A stretch of DNA of 9,882 nt from an uncultured Mediterraneibacter sp. (GCA_934418295.1 CAKRWZ010000067.1:1-9882), one strand, 5' to 3'. Shown: positions 1 to 6,918, counted from the first letter of the stretch. Numbers and translations are program-made. Notes: a model not told the origin generated them from the letters alone.

Positions 1-62
1 GTGGTTTATTTGTTTTTCAAAGTTTCGTTTTTCGAATCACGAAAAACTCCACAATGCAAAAC

Positions 63-75
63 AGGGCTTTGCCCT
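63..75 (-). terminator. possible backup terminator hairpin
   Basis: On the minus strand AGGGC-AAA-GCCCT forms a 5-bp stem with a 3-base loop, followed by GTTTTG. It lies just downstream of the main operon terminator, so it could catch read-through. The U-tract is short, so this is a weak call. Confidence 0.35.
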
Positions 76-117
76 AAACAAAAAGCTGTGCAAAGGCTAT
101 TCCTCCGCACAGCTTTT
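76..117 (-). terminator. intrinsic terminator of the sugar operon
   Basis: Read on the minus strand, an 11-bp arm (AAAAGCTGTGC with GCACAGCTTTT) continues inward through two G-U pairs and AGG/CCT to a 5-base AATAG loop, giving about 16 uninterrupted base pairs in RNA. TTTTTGTTT follows at once. It sits 15 bases after the stop codon of the last operon gene. The inner G-U pairs exist only in the minus-strand RNA, which fits termination in that direction. Confidence 0.88.
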
Positions 118-131
118 CGAGCTCTGACTTC

Positions 132-1049
132 TTATACAAATTGTTCCAGATATTTTTTGGATTGTGTCAAGGATTTCAGTACTTTCTCCGGTGTTCCTTC
201 GAAGGCTCTGTCTTCTACTTCCACACAGGCGAAACCGTCAAATCCGGCATCGGTCAAGGCAGATACGAATTTGCCCCAGTCCACATCGCCCAGTCCCGGG
301 ATCTTCGGAACCATGAAGTCCAGCGGATACGCCAGTGTTCCGCATTCTGCCAGAATATCTTTCCTCAGCTTGATATCCTTAAAATGGATGTGGAACAGTT
401 TGTCCTTGAACTCATAGATCGGTTTGATGTAATCCAGCTGCTGCCATACAAAATGGCTCGGGTCAAAGTTCAGACCAAAGTTGTCGCTGGGGATCCGTTT
501 GAACAGCTCTCTCCAGATCACCGGTGTGGTCATCAGATTCTGTCCGCCCGGCCACTGATCCGGTCCAAACAGCATCGGACAGTTTTCGATTCCGATCTTT
601 ACACCGTTTTCCTCTGCATACCGGATGATATCCGGCCAGATCTCATCAAAAAGCTCCAGGTTTTCTTCCAGATTTTTGTTCTGATCTCTTCCGATAAAGG
701 TGGTCGTCAGATTGACACCCAACAGCGCAGACGCTTTGATCACCTTTTTCAAATGCTCAATGTTGTATTTTCTTTTTTCAAGATTACCATCCATGGTATT
801 TGGATAGAATGCAAGCGCCGAAATTTCTACATGCTTTTCTTTAGCATAATCTAAAATGTGCTGACGGTATGTCTCGTCTTCTGCCACTCTTTCCACATCA
901 ATGTGCGAAACCCCGGCGTAACGTCTTTCTGCTTTTCCTGCCGGCCAGCACGCTACTTCCATACACTCAAATCCATTTTCTGCAGCGATATCCACTGCTT
1001 CTTCAAAGCTGTAATTTTCCAGTATAGATGTTACAAATCCCATTTTCAT
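132..1049 (-). CDS. sugar phosphate isomerase/epimerase-like TIM-barrel enzyme
   Basis: This 305-residue protein belongs to the xylose-isomerase-like / AP-endonuclease-2 superfamily of metal-dependent TIM barrels, which act on sugars and polyols by isomerisation, epimerisation, dehydration or beta-elimination. Expected metal-ligand positions are visible: E155 in IENC, D196 and H199 in FDPSH, H220/H222 in HIHFKD, and E277 in VEVED. A distinctive loop, GPDQWPGGQN, lies at about 162-171. There is no signal peptide, so it is cytoplasmic. The start at 1049 is preceded by AGGGGGA at 8-base spacing. It is the last gene of the operon, 41 bases after the oxidoreductase and just before the terminator. 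A partner role with that oxidoreductase is inferred. The family is so broad that substrate and reaction cannot be assigned; an inosose-dehydratase/isomerase-type or 3-keto-sugar role is possible. Confidence 0.87.
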   Translation of the reverse strand: MKMGFVTSILENYSFEEAVDIAAENGFECMEVACWPAGKAERRYAGVSHIDVERVAEDETYRQHILDYAKEKHVEISALAFYPNTMDGNLEKRKYNIEHLKKVIKASALLGVNLTTTFIGRDQNKNLEENLELFDEIWPDIIRYAEENGVKIGIENCPMLFGPDQWPGGQNLMTTPVIWRELFKRIPSDNFGLNFDPSHFVWQQLDYIKPIYEFKDKLFHIHFKDIKLRKDILAECGTLAYPLDFMVPKIPGLGDVDWGKFVSALTDAGFDGFACVEVEDRAFEGTPEKVLKSLTQSKKYLEQFV

Positions 1050-1090
1050 GATCCATGTCCCCCTGATTCATTTTGATTTACTGGTCTGTT

Positions 1091-2128
1091 TTACTGATTT
1101 ACTTTCACTGCACAGCCTTTTTTTGAAGATTCGATGCTTCCGAAAACGGCTCTCATCGCTGTCAATACAGACTTTCCGGAAATCTCCGGTTCTTTCTGCT
1201 GCATCAGACAATCGGCAAACAGATCGATCATTCCGGAGCTGGTCTGGTTGTCATTGGTCTGGATCGCTTCCACATCATATTCACTGCGGGAGCCGTCTTT
1301 GTCGATGACCACGATGGAATGCTGCGGGTCATCGTAGATCCGCATGATACCTTCTGTTCCGTAAAGGACGGTAGAATTGTCCTCTGCTCCGTAATAAGTC
1401 CATGATGCCGTCATCGTTCCCACGATACCGCCGGACATTTTGTAAATGCAGATGGCATTGTCATCCACTCCGATCAGCTTTCCTTCTGCATCCTTTTTAT
1501 CCAGCGTCATCAGGGTTGCCGTCGTCTCTATCACTGTCTGGGATGTCAAAAACTGGATCAGATCCGTCTTGTGAACCCCCAGATCTGCCATAGCCCCCAT
1601 GGCTGCCCGTTTCGGATCAAAGAACCAGGTGTTCTTTCCCGGATCCACGCTCCAGGTCTCCGGACCGCCGTGGCCAAAGGTCGTGCGGAAGGTCAGGATC
1701 TTGCCGATCCGTCCCGCATCGATCATCTTTTTCGCTTCCATATGCGCTTTCGCCAAACGCTGGTTCTGATCGATCATCAGATACTTTCCGCTTTTCTCAG
1801 CAGCTTCCACCATGGCCTCACAGTCTTCAATGGTAGTGGCCATCGGCTTTTCACACAGCACGTGCTTGCCCGCGTTCAATGCTGCCACTGTGATCTCGGC
1901 ATGGACCGTATTTGCAGCACACACGGAAACCGCATCGATCTCCGGATCTTCAAGAAGTGCTTCATAAGAAGCATAGGCTTTCCCGTGATACCGGTCCGCC
2001 AGTTCCTGTGCCCGTTCCTGGTTGATGTCATAAAAGCCTGTAAGCTCTGTGTTCGGATTTTCCTCATATTCCGGAATATGTCTGACCTGGGCGATCTTGC
2101 CGCAGCCAATGATCCCAATTTTTATCAT
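1091..2128 (-). CDS. Gfo/Idh/MocA-family NAD(P)-dependent oxidoreductase
   Basis: The 345-residue protein starts with a Rossmann nucleotide-binding motif, GCGKIA (residues 8-13). It has the family's EKP motif (E93-K94-P95, K94 being the likely catalytic lysine) and the DLGVH motif (D182, H186) of the active site. The C-terminal half is the usual alpha/beta substrate domain. Family members oxidise or reduce sugar and cyclitol hydroxyls with NAD(P), for example myo-inositol, glucose or levoglucosan. The start at 2128 is chosen over an in-frame ATG at 2149 because GGAGG lies 9 bases upstream and the Rossmann strand MIKIGIIG begins right there. The gene starts only 4 bases after the previous stop, and its ribosome binding site lies inside the end of that gene, suggesting translational coupling. 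Substrate is unknown. An iolG assignment is not supported, as no other iol genes are present. Confidence 0.9.
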   Translation of the reverse strand: MIKIGIIGCGKIAQVRHIPEYEENPNTELTGFYDINQERAQELADRYHGKAYASYEALLEDPEIDAVSVCAANTVHAEITVAALNAGKHVLCEKPMATTIEDCEAMVEAAEKSGKYLMIDQNQRLAKAHMEAKKMIDAGRIGKILTFRTTFGHGGPETWSVDPGKNTWFFDPKRAAMGAMADLGVHKTDLIQFLTSQTVIETTATLMTLDKKDAEGKLIGVDDNAICIYKMSGGIVGTMTASWTYYGAEDNSTVLYGTEGIMRIYDDPQHSIVVIDKDGSRSEYDVEAIQTNDNQTSSGMIDLFADCLMQQKEPEISGKSVLTAMRAVFGSIESSKKGCAVKVNQ

Positions 2129-2132
2129 GTCC

Positions 2133-2987
2133 TTATTCCTCCGTTTCAAAGTCTTCCAGGCTTCGCTCTGTCATACGGATATAGTCAATCGCCTGTTTTG
2201 CATATTTGTCCATCAGTCCGGTCATCGTGCTGATCTCTGTCGCACTGTAAGGATCTGCCAGACGGTACATAAATTCCATGGTCAGAGATCCTTCGTAACC
2301 GATCCGGTTCAGGGCACGGAGTACTTCTTTAAAATCTGTCCGTCCCATTCCTGCCGGCTCTCTGGTGTTATCTGCGATATGTACATGAAGCAGATAATCC
2401 TTGATCATATACAGGCTGTCCACCATACTGCCTTCCTCGATACTCATATGGAACAGATCTGCCATGATCCCTACCGCCGGATGGTCTATCTTTTCCGCCA
2501 GCGCCACTGCTTTTTTCAAGGTATTTACAAAATAAGTTTCATAACGGTTGATCGCCTCGATGGCCAGCTTTATGCCGTGTGCTCCGGCATAATCTGCCGC
2601 TTCCCGGATATTTCTCACTGCATTCTCCGTCAGTTCATCGATGCCGACCCCCTCCGGTTTTACCGTTCTTCCCACCGGTGAGGGCACCACGATCATCAAT
2701 TTTGCGCCGACCTCACAGGCAAAATCCACACTGTCTTTGATGTACTGAACTGCGTTTTTACCGGCCTCCCCTGCACTGGTCAGATCTCGGTCTTCCCCGA
2801 AGATCCCGCACAGAGAGTGACAGTTCAAGTCATATTTTTTCATCAGTTCTTTACATTCTGCCGGATCCAGCTGATAGGGCTCCGCCGCAAATTCGATCCC
2901 GTCATAACCACAGGCCTGCATACGTTTGCAACTCACTTCCAGCGGCTCATCCCCTACGATCCATTGTGTCATTCCGATATGATACAT
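2133..2987 (-). CDS. ketose 3-epimerase-like TIM-barrel enzyme (D-tagatose/D-allulose 3-epimerase family)
   Basis: This 284-residue cytoplasmic protein matches the D-tagatose/D-allulose 3-epimerase branch of the xylose-isomerase-like barrels. Candidate metal ligands are E144, D177, H203 and E238, with spacings of 33, 26 and 35. These equal the E150/D183/H209/E244 spacing I recall for D-allulose 3-epimerases. E150 (INRYET), H180 (ADLFH) and R209 also fall at equivalent positions, and the length is close to the family's roughly 290. Such enzymes exchange configuration at C3 of free ketoses using Mn or Co. The start at 2987 has a GGAAAGGAAGG-type ribosome binding site. The gene lies 24 bases after the permease and 4 bases before the oxidoreductase. 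The true substrate may differ, since the N-terminal substrate-contact region does not obviously match the characterised enzymes. Confidence 0.85.
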   Translation of the reverse strand: MYHIGMTQWIVGDEPLEVSCKRMQACGYDGIEFAAEPYQLDPAECKELMKKYDLNCHSLCGIFGEDRDLTSAGEAGKNAVQYIKDSVDFACEVGAKLMIVVPSPVGRTVKPEGVGIDELTENAVRNIREAADYAGAHGIKLAIEAINRYETYFVNTLKKAVALAEKIDHPAVGIMADLFHMSIEEGSMVDSLYMIKDYLLHVHIADNTREPAGMGRTDFKEVLRALNRIGYEGSLTMEFMYRLADPYSATEISTMTGLMDKYAKQAIDYIRMTERSLEDFETEE

Positions 2988-3011
2988 ATCCGCCTTCCTT
3001 TCCGGCTGTCA

Positions 3012-3989
3012 TCAGCCATTCTCTTTTGCTACGGTATAGTTGCGGATCGCCGTGATCGCCAATGCAAGCAGGATCACGATTCCGTATACCATAAATTCAT
3101 AAAACGCATTGATATGAAGCATATTGATTGCGATTGAAATCATACTGAGCAGAATAACACCGAAGAAGGTTCCGACAACGCCTCCCTTACCGCCATTGAT
3201 GGAAGAACCTCCGATGACAACTGCACCGATTGCCTCTGTCTCCATTCCGTAACCGGTAGTTGCCTGAGCAGCTCCGACACGGGAAAGCATCAGCATGCTG
3301 GCAACTCCTACCAGGATTCCGCTCAACAAGAAGAATTTCAGTTTACAGAACTTCACGTTGATACCGGAAAGGTAAGCTGCCTTTTCATTGGTACCGATGG
3401 CGTAAACCTGACGTCCTGTTCTGGTATGTTTCAGCAGTATAAATACGAAAACAAAGCCCAAAAGCAGGATCAGATAGATCAACGGGAAGAATCCGAAAAT
3501 GTTATAAGATGACAGGGTACGGTATTTTCCGTACATGGTCTGCATATATCCGTTGGTAATCAACAGCGCGATACTGTAATAAATATTTTGCGTTGCCAGC
3601 GTAACGACAAAAGACGGTGCATTGAATGCGATCGTTACGATTCCGTTAAACACAGAACATGTCACACAGATCAAAACACCGCAGATCGACGCCAGTACCG
3701 GATTCATTCCTCCGTTCAGCATCAACGCCATGGCACTCATGGCCAGACCGACCATACGTCCTGTAGAAATATCAAAATGTCCGGAGATGACCAGGATTGT
3801 CGCACCGGCTGACACCAGACCCAATCCGGCTGCCTGTCCCAGAATACTCTTGATCGTCGTGTAAGTCAGGAACTTACTGTTTTGCATGTTTGTAACAACC
3901 GCCACCAAGATGATGAACACAAACAAGATAAACGGCTGAGATGTTACCAGTTTCAATACTTTTGATTTACTTTTTTCTGTTCGTTCCAT
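3012..3989 (-). CDS. ribose/galactoside-type ABC transporter permease (RbsC family)
   Basis: The 325-residue protein is strongly hydrophobic, with about eight to ten membrane segments starting at FILFVFIILVAVV near residue 20. Family landmarks are GHFDISTGRMVGLA (70-83), GRQVYAIGTNEKAAYLSG (192-209, the cytoplasmic loop that contacts the ATPase), and GAVVIGGSSINGGKGG (255-270). It would form a homodimeric channel for a monosaccharide-like solute. The start at 3989 is preferred over an in-frame ATG at 4004 because GGAGGA sits 5 bases upstream; the longer form would place that ribosome binding site inside the gene. It follows the ATPase by 18 bases and is clearly co-transcribed. The family is certain; the sugar is not shown by the sequence. 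Confidence 0.93.
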   Translation of the reverse strand: MERTEKSKSKVLKLVTSQPFILFVFIILVAVVTNMQNSKFLTYTTIKSILGQAAGLGLVSAGATILVISGHFDISTGRMVGLAMSAMALMLNGGMNPVLASICGVLICVTCSVFNGIVTIAFNAPSFVVTLATQNIYYSIALLITNGYMQTMYGKYRTLSSYNIFGFFPLIYLILLLGFVFVFILLKHTRTGRQVYAIGTNEKAAYLSGINVKFCKLKFFLLSGILVGVASMLMLSRVGAAQATTGYGMETEAIGAVVIGGSSINGGKGGVVGTFFGVILLSMISIAINMLHINAFYEFMVYGIVILLALAITAIRNYTVAKENG

Positions 3990-4007
3990 AATTGTCCTCC
4001 GCATCCT

Positions 4008-5489
4008 TTATGCATAACCCAGATATTTTTTCATCAGATCACTTTCTGTCGCTTCTTTTGCGTCTACGATGTCTACCAGTTTTCCTTCGCACATAACGCC
4101 GATCCGGTCACTCATAGACAGAAGCTCCGGCATATCTGATGAAATGATGATCACAAATTTATCGTCCTTTGCCAAAGAAAGAATGTGCTTATAAATTTCC
4201 TCTTTTGCTCCGACGTCTACACCCTTTGTAGGCTCATCAAAAATATAAATGTCACCGGGATCCATCACACAGCGGGCGATAATCGCTTTCTGCTGGTTTC
4301 CTCCGGAAAGACTCGTCACTTCCGCATCCTGGCTCGGAACCTTGATTTCAAACTGACGGATGCTGTCTTCTACCGTCTTGGATTCTTTTTTCAGGCCGAT
4401 CCATTCTTTTTTCTCATTGTGCGTTACCATAATGTTTTCTTTTACGGAACGCGCCAAGAGCAGACCCTCTCCTTTCCGGTCCTCAGAGATCATGAAAATT
4501 CCTTTCTTGATCGCATCTCTCGGGCTCTTTGGGGTGATCTCCTGATCATTTCTATATATTTTTCCGCTGAGCTTATTGTCTGCTCCGTAGATCATCCGTG
4601 CCAGCTCCGTTCGTCCTGCTCCTACCAGGCCGCCCAGGCCAAACACTTCGCCGGAACGCAGCTCCAGACTGACGTCGTGGACGGTATGCTTGTTTTTGTA
4701 ATGCTCGATCCGGAGGGTACGCTCGCCTTTCGGGAAATACTCCCTTTTATAAAAGCTGGCCGCATCTCTTCCGATCATATCGTGGATCACCTGTTCCGGA
4801 GTCGTCTCCGCAGTCTTGCGAACCACCACTTGTTTTCCATCCTTTAAGATCAGCAGTGTTTTTCCGATTGCAAATAATTCTTCTATAAAATGGGAAATAT
4901 AAATAATCCCCATTCCCTGGGATGCAAGATCCTTCACCAGTTCCAACAGCACCTTTGTCTCCTTATCTCCGAGAGATGCCGTCGGCTCGTCCAGAATCAG
5001 TACCCGGGCTTTATTTTTCAGTGCTTTCACGATCTGAACGCACTGTTTCTGTGCTGTTGACAAATCTGCCAACAAATCTGCTCCCTTGATATTGTCAAGC
5101 TTCAGACTGCCAAGCAGCTCATCCGCCTGCTCTTCCTGTGTTTTTCTGTCAATCAAACCGGTTTTGCCCCTGAGTTCACATCCAAGGAAAATATTGTCCG
5201 CAACTGTAAGATTGTCTACCAGGTCAATATCCTGATAAATGGTTGCCACGCCCATATCGATTACCTGACTTGGGCGAAGTTTTCCGCACTCTTTCCCAAA
5301 ATATTTGATCGTGCCTCCGTCTGCCTGGATTGCACCTGAAATAATTTTGATCAACGTTGACTTTCCTGCTCCGTTCTCACCGACAAAGCACAGAACCTCT
5401 CCCTCCGAGAGATCAACGGTTACTCCTTTTAGGACCTCCACTCCCGAGTAGGATTTGGAGATGTTTTCCAATTCTAATAATTTACTCAT
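4008..5489 (-). CDS. sugar ABC transporter ATP-binding protein (RbsA/MglA family)
   Basis: A 493-residue protein with two fused ATPase domains. Domain 1 has Walker A GENGAGKST (37-45), a degenerate signature LSTAQKQ (143-149) and Walker B LILDEPT (D167, E168). Domain 2 has a divergent Walker A GLVGAGRTE (287-295) with arginine in place of the catalytic lysine, a canonical LSGGNQQK (394-401), and Walker B IYIFDEPTKGVD (D418, E419). This asymmetry, with one degenerate site, is normal for RbsA/MglA/AraG proteins. The start at 5489 (MSKLLELENI) is preferred over an upstream ATG at 5537. GGTGAGG precedes the chosen start, and the longer form would read back through the intercistronic hairpin. It energises the adjacent RbsC-type permease. 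Confidence 0.94.
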   Translation of the reverse strand: MSKLLELENISKSYSGVEVLKGVTVDLSEGEVLCFVGENGAGKSTLIKIISGAIQADGGTIKYFGKECGKLRPSQVIDMGVATIYQDIDLVDNLTVADNIFLGCELRGKTGLIDRKTQEEQADELLGSLKLDNIKGADLLADLSTAQKQCVQIVKALKNKARVLILDEPTASLGDKETKVLLELVKDLASQGMGIIYISHFIEELFAIGKTLLILKDGKQVVVRKTAETTPEQVIHDMIGRDAASFYKREYFPKGERTLRIEHYKNKHTVHDVSLELRSGEVFGLGGLVGAGRTELARMIYGADNKLSGKIYRNDQEITPKSPRDAIKKGIFMISEDRKGEGLLLARSVKENIMVTHNEKKEWIGLKKESKTVEDSIRQFEIKVPSQDAEVTSLSGGNQQKAIIARCVMDPGDIYIFDEPTKGVDVGAKEEIYKHILSLAKDDKFVIIISSDMPELLSMSDRIGVMCEGKLVDIVDAKEATESDLMKKYLGYA

Positions 5490-5514
5490 AGCCTCACCAT
5501 TCCTTATTATAAGA

Positions 5515-5551
5515 CAGAAGCGAGAAGACTTTTGCATCTCCCCGCTTTCTG
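5515..5551 (-). other. intercistronic RNA hairpin between binding protein and ATPase genes
   Basis: In the minus-strand RNA the arm CAGAAAGCG-GGGAGA pairs with TCTTCT-CGCTTCTG around the loop TGCAAAAG. This gives about 14 base pairs with one bulged A. Two of the pairs are G-U and become mismatches in the opposite strand, so the fold suits the operon transcript. No long U-run follows, so it is not a classic terminator. In ABC importer operons a hairpin here often stabilises the upstream message or causes partial termination, keeping binding protein in excess. That role is inferred. Confidence 0.6.
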
Positions 5552-5572
5552 CTTAAAAATACCAGTCACTTA

Positions 5573-6631
5573 TTATTTGAAAAAGTATGCATAATCTGAG
5601 AAGTTTTCTTTAATAAGAGACGTCCAGGCTTCCTCATCTACAGACCAGGAAATAACAACTTCCGGATCATCTACTTTGTCAGGCGTAACAGATGCGATCG
5701 GGCAGCTGATATCCTGATTTGGCGCCTTGTCGTTTGTAACAGCATCGATTCCTGCGAATGCAGCAATTGCTCCTTCCAGTCCCGGAGAAGATGCGATCGT
5801 AAATTCAAGAGTTCCTTCTTTCATCAGCTCTACGCCTGTGTCGGATCCGTTCTGAGCAAATACGTGATATTTGTCAGCTACGCCCAGATCCTGGAGACGA
5901 GTGATAACTGCTGCTGCACAGTCTTCGTTGATCACACCGATGATGGAGAATTCAAGACCGGACTGTACCAAGTCTTCTACTGCGTTTGCAGCTTTTTCCG
6001 GATCATACTCGCCGTAACGGATATCTGCACATTTCAGCTTGCCGGATTTCTCTGTAGCGTCTTTCAGGCTCTTCTCAACGGTCTGGCATACTACGCTGTC
6101 CATTGTTCCGCTGATGAATACATAATCTTCGCCCGGATAAGTCTCTGTCATCCAGTCAACATATGTAGCACCCATGCTTGCCCAGTCGAAATCAACTGCT
6201 GCTGTAATGTCTACGTCATGGTTCTTCATAACGCCGCACGCATCAAATACAACGCATCCGATTCCTGCTTCTTTACACTTCTCTGCTGCTGAAACACATC
6301 CAGCTTCATTCCAAGAAAGAATTACGATGCAGTCAACGCCTTCATTGATCAGGTTGTCAATGTTTGTCTGCTCCTGCTCAGAATCACGGTTTGAATTTAC
6401 GGAAATAAATTCTGCTCCCGCTTTTTCACAAGCCCATTTTGCGCCTTCTTCTGCTCTCAGATACCAGGTATCCGGTCCCGGAGAGATGTAACCGATCTTT
6501 ACTCCGGATTCTTCTTTCTTGGTGTCATCTGACGCATCTTTTTTGTCATCACTGGAAGATGAACAAGCTGCCATAGACAATGTCATTGCAGCCGCCAGAA
6601 AAACAGCCAGAAACTTTTTGATGTTTTTCAT
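5573..6631 (-). CDS. sugar-binding lipoprotein of the ABC importer (periplasmic-binding-protein-like, RbsB type)
   Basis: A 352-residue exported protein. Residues 1-22 form a lipoprotein signal: basic MKNIKK, a hydrophobic stretch, then SMAAC with C23 as the lipid anchor. An acidic, serine-rich linker follows (24-42). The fold begins at VKIGYISPGPDTWYLRAEEG (44-63), typical of type I sugar-binding proteins, with aromatic residues W57/Y58 where sugar stacking is expected. The later INEDCAAAV and GSDTGVELM segments match the second lobe. The start at 6631 is chosen because AAGGAGGT lies just upstream and the signal peptide begins there; an in-frame ATG at 6649 would add residues before the basic region. 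It is the first operon gene and should be the most expressed. The mature part holds ten cysteines, unusual for an exported protein. Confidence 0.93.
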   Translation of the reverse strand: MKNIKKFLAVFLAAAMTLSMAACSSSSDDKKDASDDTKKEESGVKIGYISPGPDTWYLRAEEGAKWACEKAGAEFISVNSNRDSEQEQTNIDNLINEGVDCIVILSWNEAGCVSAAEKCKEAGIGCVVFDACGVMKNHDVDITAAVDFDWASMGATYVDWMTETYPGEDYVFISGTMDSVVCQTVEKSLKDATEKSGKLKCADIRYGEYDPEKAANAVEDLVQSGLEFSIIGVINEDCAAAVITRLQDLGVADKYHVFAQNGSDTGVELMKEGTLEFTIASSPGLEGAIAAFAGIDAVTNDKAPNQDISCPIASVTPDKVDDPEVVISWSVDEEAWTSLIKENFSDYAYFFK

Positions 6632-6645
6632 AACTACCTCCTTCT

Positions 6646-6659
6646 GCAACCTTTGTTGC
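6646..6659. promoter_or_regulatory. candidate LacI-family operator in the operon leader
   Basis: GCAAC-CTTT-GTTGC is a perfect 5-bp inverted repeat with a 4-base centre. It lies at about +15 to +28 of the predicted operon transcript, between the start site and the ribosome binding site, where a bound repressor could block transcription. One half-site, TGCAAC, recurs at 6927-6932 inside the lacI promoter spacer. It lacks the central CG common in this family. As RNA it could instead form a small hairpin beside the ribosome binding site. Confidence 0.4.
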
Positions 6660-6680
6660 TTGACCTATTGGTTTGTCCCC

Positions 6681-6709
6681 ATTATTGCACCCGCACTATA
6701 AAAAGTCAA
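6681..6709 (-). promoter_or_regulatory. sigma-A-type promoter of the sugar operon
   Basis: On the minus strand, TTGACT (6709-6704) and AATAAT (6686-6681) are separated by 17 bases, and TGC directly before the -10 forms an extended -10 motif. The predicted start of transcription is near 6674, giving a leader of about 43 bases before the binding-protein gene. Confidence 0.75.
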
Positions 6710-6739
6710 TAATATTTTTCATTTTTTTCACTTTTTTTC

Positions 6740-6754
6740 TGAAATATTTTTTCA
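6740..6754. promoter_or_regulatory. operator-like inverted repeat upstream of the operon promoter
   Basis: TGAAA-TATTT-TTTCA is a perfect 5-bp inverted repeat about 30 bases upstream of the operon -35 box. Further TTTCA half-sites occur at 6717-6721 and 6726-6730. The same half-site forms the palindromes at 6877-6901. The region is T-rich, so chance matches are likely for single half-sites. Confidence 0.3.
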
Positions 6755-6876
6755 CAACCTTTACATTTACCCTTTTTAAATTGTTAACTTTTTCTCAATT
6801 CTTATATTTTCATCCTGTTTTTTGTTGATTTTCACTCATGTTCCTGCTGTTTTTCTTTATTTAACAGCCTCAAACT

Positions 6877-6901
6877 TTTCATTAATATGAAATATTTTCA
6901 T
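6877..6901. promoter_or_regulatory. overlapping TTTCAT/ATGAAA palindromes upstream of lacI
   Basis: Three 6-base half-sites alternate in orientation: TTTCAT (6877-6882), ATGAAA (6887-6892) and TTTCAT (6896-6901). They form two overlapping perfect inverted repeats with centres of 4 and 3 bases, and half-site starts are 10 and 9 bases apart, close to one helical turn. The cluster ends 17 bases before the lacI -35 box, a plausible place for autoregulation or for another regulator. Confidence 0.4.
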
Positions 6902-6918
6902 TTTTATTGATTTTTCTC

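Noticed and set aside
27..47. GTTTTTCG-AATCA-CGAAAAAC inverted repeat as a terminator
   Set aside because: The 8-bp repeat is perfect, but no T-run follows in either direction and no gene ending there is visible. It may belong to a neighbouring unit outside the window.
1..417. Open frame from the window edge on the plus strand
   Set aside because: It crosses the operon terminator and the antisense of the last gene. The encoded protein has no recognisable features, and no coding gene is supported in 1-131.
141..854. 237-codon open frame on the plus strand, opposite the last operon gene
   Set aside because: It mirrors a well-supported gene with intact metal-site motifs; its translation shows no recognisable domain and no good ribosome binding site.
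1571..2233. 220-codon plus-strand open frame
   Set aside because: It spans the Gfo/Idh/MocA gene and the end of the next gene in antisense. Composition is that of a shadow frame.
132..2987. Assignment as a myo-inositol (iol) or C-glycoside (dgp) cluster
   Set aside because: The characteristic partners (iolB/C/D, or the small DgpB-type subunit) are absent, and family-level similarity of the three enzymes is too broad to name a pathway.
5506..5511. TATAAT on the minus strand just before the ATPase gene as an internal promoter
   Set aside because: No -35-like hexamer lies 16-18 bases upstream; that space is taken by the intercistronic hairpin.
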